Notes under the pieces: generated by a model
Databases searched by the model: none
Told to the model about the DNA's origin: nothing
The model's input: the letters and a program-made list of their open reading frames with translations, nothing else
Position numbers and translations under genes: made by a program
In this document: positions 35,818 to 42,620 of the stretch, one piece after another
Numbering within the stretch: position 1 is the first letter of the stretch
How the letters are laid out: each line of letters starts with the position of its first letter
NCBI RefSeq assembly: GCF_002159455.1
Contig: NZ_NFIQ01000034.1
Span: 1-42,620 of the forward strand
From: Flavonifractor sp. An306
GTDB taxonomy: Bacteria; Bacillota; Clostridia; Oscillospirales; Oscillospiraceae
Direction of reading: 5' to 3'
Length of the DNA: 42,620 nt

Positions 35818-37160
35818 TCGGATTGCTGATTCAGGCCATCCTTGTCGCTATCATTGGCGGCATCATTTTCTCCATCATCGGCGTCATTCCCGGCACCGAT
35901 GAAACCGCCACCATGGCCCCCCTGACCCTGGTTCTGGTGCTGATGGGCTTTGAGCCGGTGGTGGTCTTTGCCTGGTTCATGGCCATCATTGTAGCCATGC
36001 AGATCACTCACACCATCCCCACCGCCATGGCCGCCCTGCCTGGCAGCACCATGGCGGTGCCCATGGTCCACAACTGCGAGATCGCCAAGAAAATGGGCAT
36101 CCCCCATATCGCCATGCGGAAGCTGGCCTCCGGCTCCGTCATCGGCTCGATCATCGCCCTGCCCGTCTCCCTGCTGATGGCCTCCATTCTGGCGCCCCTC
36201 AGCGACATCATCTCCCAGTACAGCGGCCTGATCTTCACCATCGGCGCGGTGCTCATCGCCTTCATGTCCAAGGCCAAGTTCGGCGCGGTGGTGTCCCTGA
36301 TCCCCTTCGCCTTCTTCATCCAGGGGCTTCAGCGCCTGGCGGTGGAGGCCACCGGCGGCACCCTGTTCATCTCCATCTTCATGGGCATCACCATCGGGCC
36401 CATGATCGCCGAGCTCTTCAACGTGCTGATCCCCAGCCGCCGGGAGCTGCAGCACCGGACCCGCCCCAATGAGATCTGGCTGGCCCCGGAGCCCAAGCAG
36501 AAGAAAAAGGGCTTCCCCAACCCCTTCTCCTACTTTACCAAGAACCAGATGGGCTATGTGGCCGGCGCCTCCGCCGTCTCCGCCTGTACCTTCACCTTCT
36601 CCCCGGTGGGCATGACCGTTCTGATGGGCGAGCTGCTGGCCCCACGGAAGAAGGAGCTCTACGACCGCACCACCACCGGCCTGGGCATCCAGGACGCCGT
36701 CAGCAACGCCACCTACATCGGCGAGCTGCTCATCCCCCTGGTGGCCTTCGGCCTGCCTCTGTCCCCCGTGGCCCTGGGTCCCGCCTTCCCCCTGTTCAAC
36801 AACATTGATATCCACGGCGCTCTGGGCATCCCACAGTACCTGCTCTACGGTTTTATCGGCATCATCTGCGGCGCGCTGTTCGCCTACCCCCTGTCCATGA
36901 AGCAGGCCCGCAAGTGGACCGCCGCCATGTTCCGCTATGTGAGCCACGAGGCCCTCATCGGCGCGTTCCTGGGCCTTATCTGCATGCTGGCCTTCTATGA
37001 GGCCGGACTGTTCGGCATCTTCGTGGCCGTGATCGTGGGCCTGTTCGGCGGTATCCTGAACAACTTCTTCGGCATTCACACTGGTGTGCAGTTCATGGGC
37101 TACTACGCCTCCACCTTCATCGTGGCGCAGATGACCGCCCTGGCCCAGTTCCTTGCCTGA
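35814..37160 (+). CDS. TctA-like permease (tripartite tricarboxylate transporter family), putative mevalonate carrier
   Basis: 448 aa with about 10-12 membrane helices. N-terminal IGGIIFSIIGVIPGTDETATMAPLTLVLVLMGFEP corresponds to the PG-containing loop of TctA permeases, and a related motif recurs in the second half (VAGASAVSACTFTFSPVGMTVLMGELL), giving the two-repeat design of the family. It is slightly shorter than the usual about 500 aa. No TctC-type binding-protein gene lies nearby, so either it works without one or the partner is elsewhere. Substrate inferred from neighbours: mevalonate or a related branched hydroxy acid. Confidence 0.8.
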   Translation: MIGLLIQAILVAIIGGIIFSIIGVIPGTDETATMAPLTLVLVLMGFEPVVVFAWFMAIIVAMQITHTIPTAMAALPGSTMAVPMVHNCEIAKKMGIPHIAMRKLASGSVIGSIIALPVSLLMASILAPLSDIISQYSGLIFTIGAVLIAFMSKAKFGAVVSLIPFAFFIQGLQRLAVEATGGTLFISIFMGITIGPMIAELFNVLIPSRRELQHRTRPNEIWLAPEPKQKKKGFPNPFSYFTKNQMGYVAGASAVSACTFTFSPVGMTVLMGELLAPRKKELYDRTTTGLGIQDAVSNATYIGELLIPLVAFGLPLSPVALGPAFPLFNNIDIHGALGIPQYLLYGFIGIICGALFAYPLSMKQARKWTAAMFRYVSHEALIGAFLGLICMLAFYEAGLFGIFVAVIVGLFGGILNNFFGIHTGVQFMGYYASTFIVAQMTALAQFLA

Positions 37161-37179
37161 TCGTTTGAGGTGACAACAT

Positions 37180-38145
37180 ATGGAAATCAAGCTCCCTGAG
37201 CAAATAGACATCATTGACATCACCATGCGGGACGGACTCCAGAACGAGGAGCACTACGTCCCCCTGGACGCCAAGCTGTACATTGCCGACCAGCTTATCA
37301 AGGCCGGCTTCAAGCGTATCGAGGTGGGCTCCATCAGCCACGTGGCCTATGTGCCCCAGTTCAAGGACGTGGATGAGCTGCTGCTCCGCCTGCCCAAGGA
37401 CGTGGATGTGGAGTACACCGTGCTGGCTCTCACCCCCAAGGCCATTGAGCGGGTGGGCGGCCTGCTGGACAAGGGCGCCAAGATCGACCGGGTGCTCACC
37501 GGCCAGATCGCCACCAGCGAGGCCTACGCCATGAAGAACATGCGCCGCACCCACGAGCAGCTCTTTGCCGAGGCGGAGAAAAACGTCAAGGCCCTCCACG
37601 ACATGGGCGTCAAGAAGGTGGCCGGCAATATCGGCACCGTATTCGGCTGCCCCATCCAGGGCAAGGTCCCCATTGAGCGGGCCTACGAGTTTGTGGACCG
37701 GATGTTTGACATCGGCTTTGACGAGGTGGAGCACTCCGACCCCGACGGCATCGCCACCCCCACGGATATCCTGAACTACTTCCAGGTGATCCTCCAGCGC
37801 CACCCCGACCCCGCCCAGCACTCCTTCCATATCCACGACATCCGGGGTATGGGTATGGCCGGCTATTACGCCGCCATGCTGGCCGGCGTGCGCACCTTTG
37901 ACTGCACCATCGGCGGCATCGGCGGCCAGGTGGCCAACTTCCTGGACGGCGTGCCCGTCAAGGGCGCCGGGGACTACTACTTCCAGTGCAGCCGCACCGG
38001 CCTTGTGTCCACCGAGGACTTTGTCACCATAGTCAACGGCATGGGCGTGCAGACCGGCGTGGACGAAAAAAAGACCTACGCCCTGGGCCGGGCCATGGAA
38101 AAAATCCTGGGCCGCAGCCTGTACTCCTTTACCTCCGGACTGTAA
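37180..38145 (+). CDS. mvaB: Hydroxymethylglutaryl-CoA lyase-like DRE-TIM metallolyase
   Basis: 321 aa from ATG 37180 with GAGGTGA upstream. DRE-TIM fold: IDITMRDGLQNEEHYVP carries the D-x-x-R-D-G-x-Q signature, and HIHDIRGMGMAGYYAAMLAG the metal-binding HxH. HMG-CoA lyases cleave HMG-CoA to acetoacetate and acetyl-CoA and normally carry GLGGCPYA with an active-site Cys. Here that loop is GGIGGQVANFLDGV, so the Cys is replaced; a different Cys (YYFQCSRTG) follows about 20 residues later. The end (GLVSTEDFVTIVNGMGVQTGV) again matches lyases. Pairing with a class II reductase supports an HMG-CoA lyase role, but a related acyl-CoA lyase cannot be excluded. Last gene of the operon. Confidence 0.82.
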   Translation: MEIKLPEQIDIIDITMRDGLQNEEHYVPLDAKLYIADQLIKAGFKRIEVGSISHVAYVPQFKDVDELLLRLPKDVDVEYTVLALTPKAIERVGGLLDKGAKIDRVLTGQIATSEAYAMKNMRRTHEQLFAEAEKNVKALHDMGVKKVAGNIGTVFGCPIQGKVPIERAYEFVDRMFDIGFDEVEHSDPDGIATPTDILNYFQVILQRHPDPAQHSFHIHDIRGMGMAGYYAAMLAGVRTFDCTIGGIGGQVANFLDGVPVKGAGDYYFQCSRTGLVSTEDFVTIVNGMGVQTGVDEKKTYALGRAMEKILGRSLYSFTSGL

Positions 38146-38175
38146 CCCCTCCCTCCCCTCAACTACACCCCTCCC

Positions 38176-38214
38176 CCAGCGCCCGCCGAGAACCGGCGGG
38201 CGCTGGTCTTTTTT
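38176..38214 (+). terminator. Terminator of the mevalonate operon
   Basis: 13-bp stem (38176-38188 with 38194-38206), loop AGAAC, followed by TCTTTTTT. It ends just before the next promoter's -35 box. Confidence 0.92.
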
Positions 38215-38215
38215 C

Positions 38216-38267
38216 TTGACACGGTATACCCCTATGGGTATAATATACCCATACCCCTATTGGTATA
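38216..38267 (+). promoter_or_regulatory. Consensus promoter overlaid by two CsoR-like operators
   Basis: TTGACA (38216-38221), exactly 17 bp, TATAAT (38239-38244): a perfect sigma-A promoter. ATACCCCTATGGGTATA (38226-38242) lies over the spacer and -10 box, and ATACCCCTATTGGTATA (38251-38267) 25 bp later over the start site. Such C/G-tract inverted repeats resemble operators of CsoR/RcnR-type metal repressors. No repressor gene is present in the window. Confidence 0.8.
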
Positions 38268-38280
38268 AGGAGGCGTGTAT

Positions 38281-40146
38281 ATGTCCCGTTTGGAAGCCCT
38301 GCTGGCGTGGGGTGGTGTGAAAAAAGATGTGATTCTCCTGGTTCTGTCCGCCCTGGCCCTGCTGGCCAGTCTGCTCAAACCGGTCCCCCTGCCCGTTGAT
38401 CCGGCGTGGATTGCCATTGTGCTGTGCGGCGTCCCCATCCTGCTGGAGGCCTTTCTGGGACTGGTCACCGCCTTTGACATCAAGGCCGACCTGCTGGTGT
38501 CCCTCGCCCTGGTGGCCTCAGTGTGCATTGGGGAGATCTTTGCCGCCGGAGAGGTGGCCTTCATCATGCAGCTGGGGGCCCTGCTGGAGGAGCTGACGGT
38601 GGCCCGGGCCCGGGCGGGCATTGAAAAGCTGGTGCGCCTCACCCCCCGCACCGCCCGGCGGCTCACGCCGGAGGGGGAGCAGGTGATCCCCGCTCAGGAG
38701 GTGCGGGTGGGGGATCTGCTGCGGGTGCTGCCGGGGGAGACGGTACCGGTGGACGGAGTGGTGCGGGCCGGACAGACCGCCATCGACCAGGCGGTGATGA
38801 CGGGGGAATCCCTGCCGGTGGACAAGGGCCCCGGGGATCCGGTATCCAGCGGCACGGTAAACCAGTTCGGCTCCTTCGACATGGTGGCGGAAAAGGTGGG
38901 GGAGGACAGCTCCATCCAGCGGATGGTCCGGCTGGTCCAGTCCGCCGACGCAGGCAAGGCCAAAATCGTGGGGTTGGCCGACCGGTGGGCCACCTGGATC
39001 GTGGTGATCGCCCTGTCCGCCGCCGTCCTCACCTGGCTGCTCACGGGGGAACTCATTCGGGCGGTGACCATTCTGGTGGTGTTCTGCCCCTGCGCTCTGG
39101 TACTGGCCACCCCCACCGCCATTATGGCGGCCATCGGCAACGCCACCCGCCACGGTTTTCTGGTGCGGGAGGGGGACGCCCTGGAGCGGCTGGCCCTGGT
39201 GCGCAAGGCGGCCTTTGACAAAACGGGCACCCTCACCCTGGGGGCCCTTCAGGTGACGCGGGTGGTCTCCCTGCTCCCCCAGTGGCCGGAAAAGCGGCTG
39301 TTTGCCGCCGCCGCCGGGGCGGAGGCCCGCTCGGAGCATCCCCTGGGCAGGGCGGTGGTGCGCGGCTGCCGGGAGCAGGGGCTGGCCATCCCGGAGGCGG
39401 AGGGCTTTCAGATGCTCCCCGGCCGGGGGGTGAGGGCCCTGGTGGACGGCGTGGAGCTGCTGGCGGGCAACGCCGCCCTGCTGGAGGAGGCGGGGGTTAC
39501 CCTCCCCCCTGAGGCGGAGCGGGCCGCCGAAGCTTGCCGGAAAGAGGGCTGTACCGTCATTTTCCTGGCCCTGGACGGGACGGCGGCGGGCCTGCTGGCT
39601 CTGGCCGACACCCTGCGGGAGGACGCGGCGGACACGGTGGCCCGGGTGCGGGCGGCGGGGGCGGAGCCGGTGCTCCTCACCGGGGACCACGAAAACGCCG
39701 CCCGCCGCGTGGCCGCCCGGCTGGGCATTACCCAGGTGGAGGCGGGCTGCCTGCCGGAGGACAAGCTGAACTGGATCGCCCGCAGCCAGGCGGCGGGCAT
39801 GCCGGTGTGCATGGTGGGAGACGGGGTGAACGACGCCCCCGCCCTGAAGCAGGCCATGGTGGGCATCGCCATGGGGGGCGTGGGCAGCGACATCGCGGTG
39901 GACGCCGCCGACATCGCCCTGGTCAGCGACGACATCAAGGAGCTGCCCCACCTGCTGGGGCTGGCCCGGCGGATGATGACCACCATCAAGCTTAACCTGA
40001 CCTTCTCCATGGCTCTGAACTTTGCGGCCATCCTGCTGGCCATCAGTGGCGTGCTCAATCCGGTGGTGGGGGCCCTGGTCCACAACGCCGGGTCGGTGGC
40101 GGTGATCGTCAACTCCGCCTTCCTGTTAGCCTGGCGAAAAAAATGA
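38281..40146 (+). CDS. Heavy-metal-translocating P1B-type ATPase without N-terminal metal-binding domain
   Basis: 621 aa from ATG 38281, 7 nt after AAGGAGG; an in-frame GTG at 38275 is too close to the site. Membrane helices at the N-terminus, actuator domain with MTGESLPVD (near 172), transport motif CPCALVLATPTAIMAA (CPC near 268-270), phosphorylation site DKTGTLT (D near 313), HP dipeptide in SEHPLG, and GDGVNDAPAL (near 513). The C-terminal helix has HNAGSVAVIVNSA. There is no heavy-metal-associated (GMxCxxC) domain. The metal is not settled by sequence: CPC fits Cu(I), Zn(II) or Cd(II), and the CsoR-like operator leans to copper. Predicted exporter in the cytoplasmic membrane. Confidence 0.92.
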   Translation: MSRLEALLAWGGVKKDVILLVLSALALLASLLKPVPLPVDPAWIAIVLCGVPILLEAFLGLVTAFDIKADLLVSLALVASVCIGEIFAAGEVAFIMQLGALLEELTVARARAGIEKLVRLTPRTARRLTPEGEQVIPAQEVRVGDLLRVLPGETVPVDGVVRAGQTAIDQAVMTGESLPVDKGPGDPVSSGTVNQFGSFDMVAEKVGEDSSIQRMVRLVQSADAGKAKIVGLADRWATWIVVIALSAAVLTWLLTGELIRAVTILVVFCPCALVLATPTAIMAAIGNATRHGFLVREGDALERLALVRKAAFDKTGTLTLGALQVTRVVSLLPQWPEKRLFAAAAGAEARSEHPLGRAVVRGCREQGLAIPEAEGFQMLPGRGVRALVDGVELLAGNAALLEEAGVTLPPEAERAAEACRKEGCTVIFLALDGTAAGLLALADTLREDAADTVARVRAAGAEPVLLTGDHENAARRVAARLGITQVEAGCLPEDKLNWIARSQAAGMPVCMVGDGVNDAPALKQAMVGIAMGGVGSDIAVDAADIALVSDDIKELPHLLGLARRMMTTIKLNLTFSMALNFAAILLAISGVLNPVVGALVHNAGSVAVIVNSAFLLAWRKK

Positions 40147-40204
40147 CGGAACATATTCTTGTTTTTGGCCGGATTTTGGTATCGTATTTGGAGAACTTGT
40201 GTGA

Positions 40205-40295
40205 TATAATAACCGCGGAGCGAGCCGCAGGGCTCCTCCGCGGGCGTTTTAATCGCGGTCTGAGAGACTGCCGCCCCGGGCGGCGGTCTTTTTTT
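40205..40295 (+). ncRNA. Possible short RNA or terminator pair after the P-type ATPase
   Basis: An extended -10 box (TGATATAAT, TATAAT at 40205-40210, no clear -35) is followed by a hairpin CCGCGGAG/CTCCGCGG (40213-40243) and a terminator stem (40266-40288) with seven T. If the promoter is real, a transcript of about 80 nt results; otherwise these are two hairpins that end the ATPase transcript. Confidence 0.3.
40266..40295 (+). terminator. Strong rho-independent terminator
   Basis: GAC, one T-G wobble, GCCGCC pairs with GGCGGC, G, GTC, then TTTTTTT (40289-40295). It separates the ATPase from the exporter genes. Confidence 0.9.
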
Positions 40296-40411
40296 CTGCA
40301 TCCATAATATTTTTCCCGATTTTACGTCAACTTTTTTACCGGCCCCTCCGTCTGTGGGATAGTTCCACACCCGCCTGCGGAAAGGAGGCCGTTTTCTGGG
40401 TCAGGAAGGGT

Positions 40412-41194
40412 GTGCTCTGTTTGGAGCTGGACTACAACAAGCTGCTGGGGCTGGTGGGTGAAATGGGCTACCGGCTGATGGAGAGCGGGGCGGAGATCTA
40501 CCGGGTGGAGGAGTCCATCCGCCGCCTGCTCCAGGCCTACGGGGTGGAGCAGGGGGAGGTATTCGCCATCCCCAACTGCATTATCATCAGCCTCACCTCT
40601 CCCCAGGGAGAGCCCCTGACGCAGATCCGGCGGATGCCCGCCCACGGCACCGACATCTACCTGCTGGAGCAGTACAACGGCCTGTGCCGCAAGCTGTGCA
40701 GTCAGGCGCCCCCCTTTGACGACGCGCTGGAACAGATGGCGGACATCCGGCGCAACCACCGGGTCTATCCCCTGTGGGTGCAGCTGCTGGCCTACTTTCT
40801 GGGCTGCGGCATGTTTTCCCTGTTTTACGGCGGCTCCCCGGCGGACGGGGTGTGCGGCGGGCTGTGCGGGGTGGTCATCGGCCTGTGCCTCACCCTCATC
40901 TCCCGGCTGGGAGCCAACCTGTTCTTCAAAACCGTGGCCGGCGGAGCCGCCTCCGCCCTGGCGGCGGTGCTCCTCACCGGCCTGGGGCTGGGGGAAAATC
41001 TGGACCGGATCATCATCGGCGCGCTGATGGCCCTGGTGCCCGGCATCGCCATCACCAACGCCATGCGGGACATTATGGCGGGAGACATGGTGGCGGGGAT
41101 CAGCAAGGGGGCGGAGGCCCTGCTCATCGGGGCGGCCATCGCCCTGGGCACCGCCCTGTCCCTGGGCCTGACCGGGATGTTTATGGGAGGGTAA
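40412..41194 (+). CDS. ThrE-type threonine/serine exporter, large subunit (ThrE N-terminal half)
   Basis: 260 aa if started at GTG 40412; TTG 40421, 8 nt after AAGGGTG, is equally likely. A stronger AAAGGAGG at 40381-40388 has no in-frame start at a proper distance. Cytoplasmic N-terminal domain (LVGEMGYRLMESGAEIYRVEESIRRLLQAYG, the DUF1212/ThrE signature, and FAIPNCIIISLT) is followed by about five membrane helices. In Corynebacterium ThrE both halves are one protein; here, as in many Firmicutes, they are split, and the next gene supplies the other half. Exports threonine and serine in the family. Confidence 0.88.
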   Translation: MLCLELDYNKLLGLVGEMGYRLMESGAEIYRVEESIRRLLQAYGVEQGEVFAIPNCIIISLTSPQGEPLTQIRRMPAHGTDIYLLEQYNGLCRKLCSQAPPFDDALEQMADIRRNHRVYPLWVQLLAYFLGCGMFSLFYGGSPADGVCGGLCGVVIGLCLTLISRLGANLFFKTVAGGAASALAAVLLTGLGLGENLDRIIIGALMALVPGIAITNAMRDIMAGDMVAGISKGAEALLIGAAIALGTALSLGLTGMFMGG

Positions 41195-41195
41195 G

Positions 41196-41669
41196 ATGGA
41201 CCAGTTCACCTATTATCTCCCCTGCCTCTGGGCCTTCCTGGCCTGCATCGGCTTTTCCGTGCTCTTCAACATCCACGGGGCCGGCATGTTCATCTGCGCC
41301 GGCGGCGGGGCCCTGGGGTGGCTGTGCTACCTGCTCACCGCCCCGCTGGTCCACAGCGACATTATCCAGTATTTTTTTGCCGCCCTGGTGATCTCCGCCT
41401 GGTCGGAGCTGATGGCCCGGCTGCGGAAGTGTCCGGTGACCAGCTATCTGCTGGTGGCCCTGTTTCCCCTGGTGCCCGGCGGCGGGATCTACTACACCAT
41501 GGAGTACGCCATGAGCGGAGAGACCTCTCTGTTTCTCTCCACCCTGCTCCACACCCTGGGTCTGGCGGGGGCGCTGGCCACCGGGGTGCTGATGGTGTCC
41601 TCCCTGATGCGGCTGATCATCGTCTCCCAGGAAAAGCGCCGGGCACGGCAGGAGGCTGACCATGGCTAA
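41196..41669 (+). CDS. ThrE-type threonine/serine exporter, small subunit
   Basis: 157 aa, about five membrane helices, starting ATG 41196 one base after the stop of the large subunit. The motif VALFPLVPGGGIYYTMEYAM is the conserved core of the ThrE_2 (DUF3815) family. It complements the preceding protein to make one complete exporter. Its end overlaps the next gene by 8 nt. Confidence 0.88.
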   Translation: MDQFTYYLPCLWAFLACIGFSVLFNIHGAGMFICAGGGALGWLCYLLTAPLVHSDIIQYFFAALVISAWSELMARLRKCPVTSYLLVALFPLVPGGGIYYTMEYAMSGETSLFLSTLLHTLGLAGALATGVLMVSSLMRLIIVSQEKRRARQEADHG

Positions 41670-42369
41670 CTTTGATTTTCTCCTCTTTGACGCGGACAAT
41701 ACCCTGTTTGACTTCGACCGGGCGGAGGACGCCGCCCTGCGGCAGGTGCTGGCGGAGCGGGGCTACCCCGACGACGACACTACCCGCGGCCTCTACCTGT
41801 CCATTAACCGGGACCTGTGGGCCCGGCTGGACAGGGGCGAAGTCACCCAGTCCTTCCTGGTGGTGGAGCGCTTCGCCGCCTTCACCCGGGCCATGGGACG
41901 GGACGACGACCCGGTGGCCTTCAACCGGGACTACTTAGACCGGCTGGCCCAGGGCGCCTTTCTGCTGCCGGGGGCGGAGGCGCTGTGCCGGGCCCTGGCC
42001 CCCCACTGCACTCTGGCCATCATCACCAACGGCGTGGCCCGGGCCCAGCGGGGCCGGTTTGCTCGCTCTCCCCTGGCGGAGGTGATCCCCTACCTGTTCA
42101 TCTCGGAGGAGGTGAGGGCGGCCAAGCCCTCCCCCGCCTTTTTTGAGCCGGTGCTCCGGCAGCTGGGGGTGACCCGGCGGGAGCGGGTGCTGGTGGTGGG
42201 GGACAACCTGTCCACCGACATACGGGGCGCTTTGGACTGCGGCCTGCCCGCCGCCTGGTACAACCCCAGGGGCCTGCCCAACACCACACCCTGGACGCCC
42301 CAATGGACGTTTTCCGATTACACACAGCTGGAGGAGCTGGTTCTGGCCCAGCCCTCCCCACTACTATAA
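41662..42369 (+). CDS. yjjG: YjjG-family HAD hydrolase (noncanonical pyrimidine nucleotidase)
   Basis: 235 aa from ATG 41662 with AGGAGG upstream, inside the end of the exporter gene. HAD motifs: nucleophile D10 and acid D12 in LLFDADNTLFDF, the Thr/Ser site in IITNGVARAQ, Lys in RAAKPSPAFF, and VVGDNLSTDIRGA. The helical cap domain (residues 17-95) and INRDLWARLDRGEV fit the YjjG/YfnB nucleotidases that clear noncanonical pyrimidine monophosphates. The exact substrate is unproven. Operon-like with the exporter, though no functional link is evident. Confidence 0.87.
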   Translation: MANFDFLLFDADNTLFDFDRAEDAALRQVLAERGYPDDDTTRGLYLSINRDLWARLDRGEVTQSFLVVERFAAFTRAMGRDDDPVAFNRDYLDRLAQGAFLLPGAEALCRALAPHCTLAIITNGVARAQRGRFARSPLAEVIPYLFISEEVRAAKPSPAFFEPVLRQLGVTRRERVLVVGDNLSTDIRGALDCGLPAAWYNPRGLPNTTPWTPQWTFSDYTQLEELVLAQPSPLL

Positions 42370-42388
42370 AAAACGAGGTGTCTTGCTC

Positions 42389-42620
42389 TTGTCCTCTTCT
42401 CAATATCAACCCAAACGGGTACGGCGGGATAGAAAAAGAAGCCGCCCCTCTCCTCTTCCCCTGCTGGCCTCCGCCCTGGTGGTGTGCCTGGCGCTGATCC
42501 TCATTCCCGCCCTGGGCCGGACGCCGGACGGCTCCTCCGGGGCCGCCGTTCCGCCCTCCTCTCCGCCGGCCGAAGCGGCCACCCCCTCTCCCACGCCGGA
42601 GCCTACCCCTACCCCGGAAC
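42389..42620 (+). CDS. Unidentified membrane-anchored protein with Pro-rich linker (runs off the right edge)
   Basis: At least 77 residues from TTG 42389, 8 nt after GAGGTG (42375-42380). Basic N-terminus (QPKRVRRDRKRSR), one membrane segment (LPLLASALVVCLALILIPAL), then a Ser/Pro/Thr-rich stretch ending in PTPEPTPTPE. Type II anchor or uncleaved signal with a cell-wall-spanning linker, as in cell-envelope enzymes or receptors; the functional domain is beyond the window. Confidence 0.65.
   Translation, partial: MSSSQYQPKRVRRDRKRSRPSPLPLLASALVVCLALILIPALGRTPDGSSGAAVPPSSPPAEAATPSPTPEPTPTPE

Noticed and set aside
35757-37226. Minus-strand frame of 489 codons opposite the permease
   Set aside because: His/Gly/Asp-rich antisense product without membrane segments; the permease is clearly coded on the plus strand.

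Overview
The window looks like chromosome of a high-GC gut Firmicute, probably Oscillospiraceae (a Flavonifractor/Lawsonibacter-like organism). Evidence: housekeeping genes at about 65% GC with Firmicute-type Shine-Dalgarno sites and TTGACA/TATAAT promoters, a Firmicute-ordered F-type ATP synthase operon, a CitA/DcuS-type two-component system, and Clostridia-type mobile genes. The taxonomic call is inference; there is no rRNA gene here.

Layout. (1) 1-3435: start of an unidentified gene and rlmB on the minus strand, diverging from ftsH. (2) 3437-9631, minus strand: complete ATP synthase operon atpB-E-F-H-A-G-D-C, converging on ftsH at a shared hairpin. (3) 9735-14450, plus strand: sensor kinase and response regulator of the CitA/DcuS family, a DUF3298-like lipoprotein, then the 23S rRNA methyltransferase gene rlmD. 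(4) About 14448-30328: a roughly 15.9-kb integrative mobilizable element, markedly lower in GC, inserted in the 3' end of rlmD. In order it carries a type I restriction-modification operon with an AbiJ-like gene between hsdS and hsdR, a hairpin-rich non-coding tract, a sigma factor/XRE regulator pair on the minus strand, a CHC2 zinc-finger primase and a P4-type helicase/primase, an intergenic region with three evenly built palindromes, a candidate oriT, a MobV relaxase, a promoter framed by a 16-bp inverted repeat with a small regulator, and a large serine recombinase. (5) 30519-32545: a six-TM chemotaxis-type receptor with a sigma-28-like promoter, and a small unidentified gene. (6) 32573-38214: a sigma-54 activator lacking its N-terminus, then a sigma-54 promoter and an operon for class II HMG-CoA reductase, a small membrane protein, a TctA-like permease and an HMG-CoA-lyase-like enzyme, read here as mevalonate uptake and breakdown. 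(7) 38216-42620: a metal P-type ATPase behind a doubled CsoR-like operator, a split ThrE-type exporter, a YjjG-like HAD phosphatase and the start of an unidentified membrane protein.

Most interesting point: RlmD and the serine recombinase share, in the same reading frame, a short segment encoding VETVV at the two ends of the element. Recombination there would move a roughly 95-residue C-terminal domain from the recombinase (in the free circle) onto RlmD (in the integrated state), and give the recombinase the native RlmD tail. Integration would thus swap the C-termini of a host rRNA methyltransferase and the recombinase itself. Second is the apparent sigma-54-controlled mevalonate catabolic operon, with a lyase that lacks the usual active-site cysteine loop and an activator that has lost its N-terminus.
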